Assembly (NCBI GenBank): GCA_027364825.1
Contig: DAHXOM010000186.1
Span: 1-10,121, forward strand
Length of the DNA stretch: 10,121 bases
Direction of reading: 5' to 3'
From: a bacterium
Lineage (GTDB): Bacteria > JAMCPX01
The notes below the pieces were generated by a model. The model worked only from the letters and a program-made list of their open reading frames with translations. It was not told the DNA's origin and made no database searches. Numbering within the stretch: position 1 is the stretch's first letter; each line of letters opens with the position of its first letter. Positions 6,583 through 10,121 of this stretch are shown in pieces. The position numbers were made by a program, and so were the translations under genes.

Positions 6583-7419
6583 CTACTTTGTTAGCAGGTC
6601 TATAAAACCCTGTATCGTCGATAATTTTCTTTCAGATTCCGAGTAAAGTTTTGAACTGAAAATAGCTGTTGCAGCATGACCCGCGAGGAGAGTAAAGAGT
6701 TCATGGTCGAGCGGGGTAAAGTTTTTCTTCTGCTGTAAAAGCCTGTATATAACAATGACGCCGATAACGTGTTCCTTTATCTTGAGAGGTATTGCAACCA
6801 TTGGATTCATCCAGTCGATTTTTGACGGATCTGACATATCCTCCATGAAGTAAGGTTCACCATTTTTTGCCACCCTCCCAATTGTCCCTACTCCCATATT
6901 TATGGACGGTACCTGTGTCTCATCGATACCTTCCGATGCCATGATCTTTAATTCGTGCGTCTTCTCATCGAGCAGGAAGATACCGAATTCTTCAGCACCG
7001 ATCAAATTTATTATAATCTCGAGGATAATCTGTAATACTTCTTTAAAATCAAGTGTTGAGTGCAGTTGATAGCTTGCGATATAAAGGTTTGCCAGGTTGT
7101 TGTTTTCTTCCTCTACCTCAACGTACCGTATGGCAAAATCCTTATTTTCACTCTCGATCTCCTTGATCCTGTGATCTACTTCTTCCCGCTCAACTTTTAA
7201 TGCTTCAATCTGTTTTGCAAGTTCTTCGTACTGCTTGTCAGGGGATGCCGGATTGGTCTTTAAGGATCTACTCTCTTCCTCAAGCTGCAGTATCCTGTAT
7301 CTCAACTGCTCGTTCGTTTTTAAAAGCTCCTGGGTAAACTCAGCGCCCTTTTTAAAAACCTGTAAAAACTCTTCCGCTCTTTCGAAGATATTTCTTTCTT
7401 TTTCTTCCTTTTTTTCCAT
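6583..7419 (-). CDS. Coiled-coil GAF domain protein
   Basis: A cytoplasmic sensor-like protein of 278 residues without signal peptide or membrane segment. Residues 1-115 are highly charged and heptad-like (MEKKEEKERN, QLEEESRSL, EALKVEREEVDHRI), probably a coiled coil with a break near the proline at 57-60. Residues about 122-258 form a GAF domain (STLDFKEVLQIILEII, GIFLLDEKTHELKIMASEG, MNPMVAIPLKIKEHVIGVIVI, LLAGHAATAI). GAF domains bind small molecules or mediate dimer contacts; the ligand here is unknown. No kinase, cyclase or phosphodiesterase domain follows. The C-terminal KLSTIQGFIDLLTK resembles the end of a histidine-kinase H-box but has no His. An ATG at 7419 is chosen over a longer frame to 7551 because AGAGG lies 8 bases before it and a promoter-like sequence lies just upstream. 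It is probably co-transcribed with the receiver gene and may act with it. Confidence 0.9.
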   Translation of the reverse strand: MEKKEEKERNIFERAEEFLQVFKKGAEFTQELLKTNEQLRYRILQLEEESRSLKTNPASPDKQYEELAKQIEALKVEREEVDHRIKEIESENKDFAIRYVEVEEENNNLANLYIASYQLHSTLDFKEVLQIILEIIINLIGAEEFGIFLLDEKTHELKIMASEGIDETQVPSINMGVGTIGRVAKNGEPYFMEDMSDPSKIDWMNPMVAIPLKIKEHVIGVIVIYRLLQQKKNFTPLDHELFTLLAGHAATAIFSSKLYSESERKLSTIQGFIDLLTK

Positions 7420-7427
7420 TTGGTATA

Positions 7428-7432
7428 CCTCT
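7428..7432 (-). promoter_or_regulatory. Ribosome binding site deciding the GAF protein start
   Basis: AGAGG on the minus strand, 8 bases before the ATG at 7419. It overlaps an 8-base palindrome GGTATACC (7422-7429). It favours 7419 over the upstream in-frame start at 7551. Confidence 0.65.
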
Positions 7433-7443
7433 GATTTTATAAA

Positions 7444-7472
7444 GTGATATGCTATAGCACGGAAAATGTCAA
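7444..7472 (-). promoter_or_regulatory. Sigma70-type promoter for the GAF / response regulator unit
   Basis: On the minus strand a perfect -35 box TTGACA (7467-7472) is followed after exactly 17 bases by TATCAC (7444-7449), a 4 of 6 match to the -10 box. Transcription would start near 7435-7438, giving a short leader that contains the ribosome binding site of the GAF gene. The spacer holds a perfect 10-base palindrome TGCTATAGCA (7450-7459), a plausible operator. Not experimentally supported. Confidence 0.65.
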
Positions 7473-7494
7473 GGCAAGATATTTTATCATCCCT

Positions 7495-7504
7495 TATAGC
7501 TATA
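7495..7504. promoter_or_regulatory. Perfect palindrome upstream of the promoter
   Basis: TATAGCTATA is a perfect 10-base palindrome. It shares the hexamer GCTATA/TATAGC with the palindrome in the promoter spacer, and the centres are 45 bases apart. It could be a second operator site; this is inference and short AT-rich palindromes do occur by chance. Confidence 0.3.
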
Positions 7505-7508
7505 TCAA

Positions 7509-7545
7509 GGAAAACATACAAGGGGCTGGTTTTATGCCCGCCCCT
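7509..7545 (-). terminator. Probable intrinsic terminator of the polysaccharide export operon
   Basis: About 40 bases after the stop of the Wzc-type gene, AGGGGC (7521-7526) pairs perfectly with GCCCCT (7540-7545). After one mismatch, two further G-C pairs continue the stem. Downstream on the minus strand comes a T-rich stretch (TGTATGTTTT), interrupted but suitable. It would separate the exporter genes from the GAF/receiver unit. The tract is imperfect, so confidence is moderate. Confidence 0.5.
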
Positions 7546-7584
7546 GCTCATGAACCGCTTTACATGCTTTTCACGGGATTACTC

Positions 7585-9438
7585 TTATTTCTCATGATAA
7601 TAGCTTTTGCTGTAGTAGTCCCTGTAATAATAGCCTTTGCCTTTATCGAGATGTGTAAGAACAATACCCGTAATCTTTGCATTGATCGCGCTTAAAGATT
7701 TAATGCTCCTCAAAACGTGCTCCCTTGGATAGCCATTGGCCTTTACAACAAACAGTACCCCATCTACGAGAGAGGACAGTATTGCAGCATCCGAAATTAT
7801 ACCGATAGGAGGGGAATCTATGATGATATAGTCAAATTTACTCTTGAATGCTTCCAGTAACGACTTCGACCTCGGTGAATCGAGCAGCTCTGCAAAATCC
7901 GGCGGCTGTCTGCCTGCCGTAATATAATAAAGATTATTATAGCCGCTGTCTTTTATGACACTTGCCATATCCAGTTTCTCGTCTATGAGGAGTTCTGTAT
8001 AGCCGGGGGTCTGCTCACTCTTAAAAATTTTATGTACGTTCGGTTTCTTTACATCGGCATCCATAAGTATGACCTTTGCCCCGGTAATAGAAAGGATATA
8101 TGCAAGGCTTGCCGATAAGGTAGTTTTCCCCTCATTTTCCCCTGTTGATGTAACAAGCAATACCTTACCGGCCTTTGCTATAAAAGAATATTTCAGATTT
8201 GTTCTCAAAAGTCGCAACATCTCTACGTAAACCTGGGACGAGGTACTGTTCAGTATACCCAAAAGGCGGTGAACCTCTTTCCCTTTCAGCTCCTCAAGGT
8301 ACGGCAATGCTCCTATAATCGGATATCTTACAAATCTCTCTATATCGGATTCACTCTTTATACTGCTGTCTATTTGATCCGCAACAAATGCAGAAGCAAC
8401 ACTGATTATTATGGAAATAAACATACCGAATAAAAGCCAGAATACGATCCCCCGATCCGATCTGTTCATGGGGTCGCTTGCATGTTCTATGATTGTAGCA
8501 GTGGGATACCCTATTTCTCCGAAAATATTCACTTCTTTCAATTCCTTGGTCAGCATGCTGTACAGGTCCTTGCTCAGGTCGGCATCACGACTCAACATAA
8601 CATACTTGATCCGCTTTTTGTTTGCCTCAATCATTGCCTGTTTCATCATATTTATCCGTATATTGAGTGCCGTTATGTCGTTTTTGAGCTGCACAACAAG
8701 CGGATATTGGCCCTTATATTTCTGCATCATATTGGTAAGTTCTATCTGAAGTGTTATATATTTTGTTTCAAGCTCGGACAGCGCCTTTGTCCCGGCATTA
8801 TCGGATGGATCTCCAAGGAACATAACAGAGTCACTATTGCTCGTTGTCTCCTGTTGTTCTACATATTTTATAAGTGCCATCTCCGATGTTTCCACTTTAT
8901 TCTTCAGTGACGTGAGCTCGCCCTGCAGCCACAGGGTAATATTGCTGATACGCTTTTTCTTTTCTTCGTTTAAAAACTTTATGTAGCTGTCGATTATTGC
9001 GTTTGCCGCCTTAGCAGCGAACAGGGGGTTACGTGATTTTACCGATATGATCAATATCCTTGAATCCGGAATGCGATCAACCGTTGCGTTCTTTTTAAGT
9101 TTCGATATCATGTATTGAAAATCCTGTGTTCCCTTTTGCATCCCTAAGCTTGTTGCAGCAAGGGAGAAAACAGGCTCACTCTTTATAAGTTCAACCTGCG
9201 TTTGAAAGTATAACGTTTGCGGTTCCTGCTCAGGATTGCCTGTATTGAGGTTGGTATAATGTTCCGGCTCTATCAGCAGTTTGGCCCGTGCGGTATAAAC
9301 AGGCGGGGTTACGATATAATCTATCATTATCATCAGAAAGGTGACAAAGAATACAACTACAATCAGCAGTCGGCGCTGCAACAAGAGCTCTACGTAATAC
9401 CTTAAATCGCTTTTTGTGTCAGATAAAGGCTGGGCCAT
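7585..9438 (-). CDS. Wzc/ExoP-type chain-length determinant fused to tyrosine autokinase
   Basis: Inner-membrane bacterial tyrosine kinase (BY-kinase) that controls polymerisation and export of capsule or exopolysaccharide with an outer-membrane partner. The 617 residues run: Wzz domain start (about 10-60), first membrane segment (about 23-45), periplasmic coiled-coil-rich domain (46-328), GNVR-like segment (about 295-330), second membrane segment (about 331-353), then the kinase. EMLRLLR (406-412) is the ring-forming E-x2-R-x2-R motif. Walker A is GENEGKTT (433-440), Walker A' is VILMDADVK (456-464) with Lys where Arg is usual, and Walker B is IIIDSPP (538-544). The tail has seven tyrosines (603-605, 608-609, 613-614) for autophosphorylation. 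The start lies 1 base after the stop of the SLBB export gene. No partner phosphatase is in the window. The sugar polymer is unknown. Confidence 0.93.
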   Translation of the reverse strand: MAQPLSDTKSDLRYYVELLLQRRLLIVVVFFVTFLMIMIDYIVTPPVYTARAKLLIEPEHYTNLNTGNPEQEPQTLYFQTQVELIKSEPVFSLAATSLGMQKGTQDFQYMISKLKKNATVDRIPDSRILIISVKSRNPLFAAKAANAIIDSYIKFLNEEKKKRISNITLWLQGELTSLKNKVETSEMALIKYVEQQETTSNSDSVMFLGDPSDNAGTKALSELETKYITLQIELTNMMQKYKGQYPLVVQLKNDITALNIRINMMKQAMIEANKKRIKYVMLSRDADLSKDLYSMLTKELKEVNIFGEIGYPTATIIEHASDPMNRSDRGIVFWLLFGMFISIIISVASAFVADQIDSSIKSESDIERFVRYPIIGALPYLEELKGKEVHRLLGILNSTSSQVYVEMLRLLRTNLKYSFIAKAGKVLLVTSTGENEGKTTLSASLAYILSITGAKVILMDADVKKPNVHKIFKSEQTPGYTELLIDEKLDMASVIKDSGYNNLYYITAGRQPPDFAELLDSPRSKSLLEAFKSKFDYIIIDSPPIGIISDAAILSSLVDGVLFVVKANGYPREHVLRSIKSLSAINAKITGIVLTHLDKGKGYYYRDYYSKSYYHEK

Positions 9439-9439
9439 C

Positions 9440-10121
9440 TTAGAATAAACTTTCCGGTACTATGATCAGATCGGATGCTTTAACACTCATATCTTTTGAC
9501 AATTCACCTTTATCCAGGACATCCCCCATTTTTAAATGATAAACCTTTCTCACCCCATTCTCATACCGTACGAGCATTACTCCGTTTTTTTTGGAGTAAT
9601 CCGTAAATCCTCCTGCCTGGAGTATGGCATTTAAAACAGAATAGCCTTCGTGCAGTTCGTATGCACCCGGAGATTTAACCTCGCCTACAACATAAAACAG
9701 ATTTAATTTTTTCTCATAGAATCTGCTGGTGATATTTCCCTTTTCTTCTCTCGATACATAAATTATATCTCCGTCATTTATGACTATGTTCTGGGAAAGG
9801 TCTCCATCGACAAACAATCTTGTTATGTCTACCTTAACGTGCTGAAGTGTTCCATTTTCGCGCCTGAGAATTGATACATTATCTCCGGCATTGGATGTCG
9901 GCCCTCCGGCTTTCAGCAGTATATCGAGCAACCTGCTCTCCGTCGTCAATGCATAAGTTCCCGGTTTTTCGACATCGCCCAGCACGTATACCTTATGGCT
10001 CAGATATTCCTTTATAGAAACCGTAACCATGGGGTTCACCAGATAATCCTTACCGAGTTTTTTTGTAAGCAGGCCCTCTATCTGGGCTGTTGTAAGGCCG
10101 TCGACATTAATATCCCCGAGC
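9440..10121 (-). CDS. SLBB-domain polysaccharide export protein, Wza-like (N-terminus outside window)
   Basis: The frame stays open to the right edge, so the gene starts beyond the window; 226 C-terminal residues are visible. A GTG at 10039 is an internal Val codon: the residues before it (LGDINVDGLTTAQIEG, then LGKDYLVNP) are the conserved end of the Poly_export domain. Two SLBB domains follow, one at about 9749-9994 (KVYVLGDVEKPGTYAL, LLKAGGPTSNAG) and one at about 9449-9700 (FYVVGEVKSPGAYEL, ILQAGGFTDYSKK). The protein ends directly after the second (DLIIVPESLF), with no C-terminal amphipathic helix like the one by which E. coli Wza crosses the outer membrane. By family it forms the periplasmic/outer-membrane export channel working with the adjacent Wzc-type kinase. 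The two genes are 1 base apart and clearly one operon. Confidence 0.92.
   Translation of the reverse strand, partial: LGDINVDGLTTAQIEGLLTKKLGKDYLVNPMVTVSIKEYLSHKVYVLGDVEKPGTYALTTESRLLDILLKAGGPTSNAGDNVSILRRENGTLQHVKVDITRLFVDGDLSQNIVINDGDIIYVSREEKGNITSRFYEKKLNLFYVVGEVKSPGAYELHEGYSVLNAILQAGGFTDYSKKNGVMLVRYENGVRKVYHLKMGDVLDKGELSKDMSVKASDLIIVPESLF

Noticed and set aside
7422..7429. GGTATACC palindrome at the ribosome binding site of the GAF gene as an operator
   Set aside because: Eight bases is too short to stand out on its own, and half of it is explained by the Shine-Dalgarno sequence.
7420..7551. Possible 44-residue N-terminal extension of the GAF protein in the same frame
   Set aside because: It would cover the promoter-like boxes and palindromes, shows no family-like sequence, and a good ribosome binding site sits before the ATG at 7419.
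7444..7695. Plus-strand frame of 83 residues with a very hydrophobic stretch resembling a membrane protein
   Set aside because: The hydrophobic run is the antisense of the tyrosine-rich tail of the Wzc-type kinase (Tyr codons read backwards as Val/Ile). It begins with GTG and has no ribosome binding site.
10037..10039. GTG as start codon of the SLBB export protein
   Set aside because: The same frame continues to the window edge with conserved Poly_export residues, so this codon is an internal Val.
1..10121. Mobile elements, CRISPR arrays, tRNA or rRNA genes
   Set aside because: No transposase or integrase motifs, no regularly spaced repeats and no cloverleaf-like segments were seen; the window is almost fully covered by coding sequence.

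Overview
The window looks like the chromosome of a free-living Gram-negative bacterium, most likely of the Desulfobacterota (former Deltaproteobacteria) or a neighbouring phylum. This rests on three things: a Wza/Wzc-type capsule or exopolysaccharide exporter that implies an outer membrane, the run of a C4 zinc-ribbon protein, ispA, dxs, yebC and ruvCAB, and a stand-alone CheY-like receiver beside a GAF protein. Base composition is moderate and fairly even. The lineage is inferred from gene content only and is uncertain. I see no insertion sequence, CRISPR array, tRNA, rRNA or integrase.

Left part, plus strand (1-6176). A tightly packed housekeeping series begins with the C-terminal part of a coiled-coil/zinc-ribbon protein that runs in from before the window. 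It is followed by ispA (farnesyl diphosphate synthase, TTG start) and dxs (first enzyme of the MEP pathway). These two supply isoprenoid precursors and overlap by 4 bases. After a 74-base AT-rich gap come yebC, ruvC, ruvA and ruvB. Each of these overlaps the next gene (4, 17 and 4 bases), so they form one translationally coupled unit. RuvA and RuvB drive Holliday-junction branch migration and RuvC cuts the junction. YebC is a translation- or transcription-associated factor that often travels with ruvC.

Right part, minus strand (6190-10121). Read in the direction of transcription, an SLBB-domain polysaccharide export protein (its N-terminus lies beyond the window) is followed after one base by a Wzc-type protein with Wzz and tyrosine-autokinase domains. 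A hairpin resembling a terminator follows. Then a sigma70-like promoter (TTGACA, 17 bases, TATCAC) with a perfect palindrome in its spacer precedes a two-gene unit: a cytoplasmic coiled-coil/GAF protein and a single-domain response regulator. This unit converges on ruvB with only 13 bases between the stop codons.

No plainly new multi-gene system is visible. The points most worth checking are the kinase-less GAF/receiver pair with its palindrome-bearing promoter, a sliding-clamp-like motif (QPDLF) at the end of RuvB, a farnesyl diphosphate synthase lacking the usual loop after its second aspartate motif, and a RuvC with a degenerate GQARG motif.
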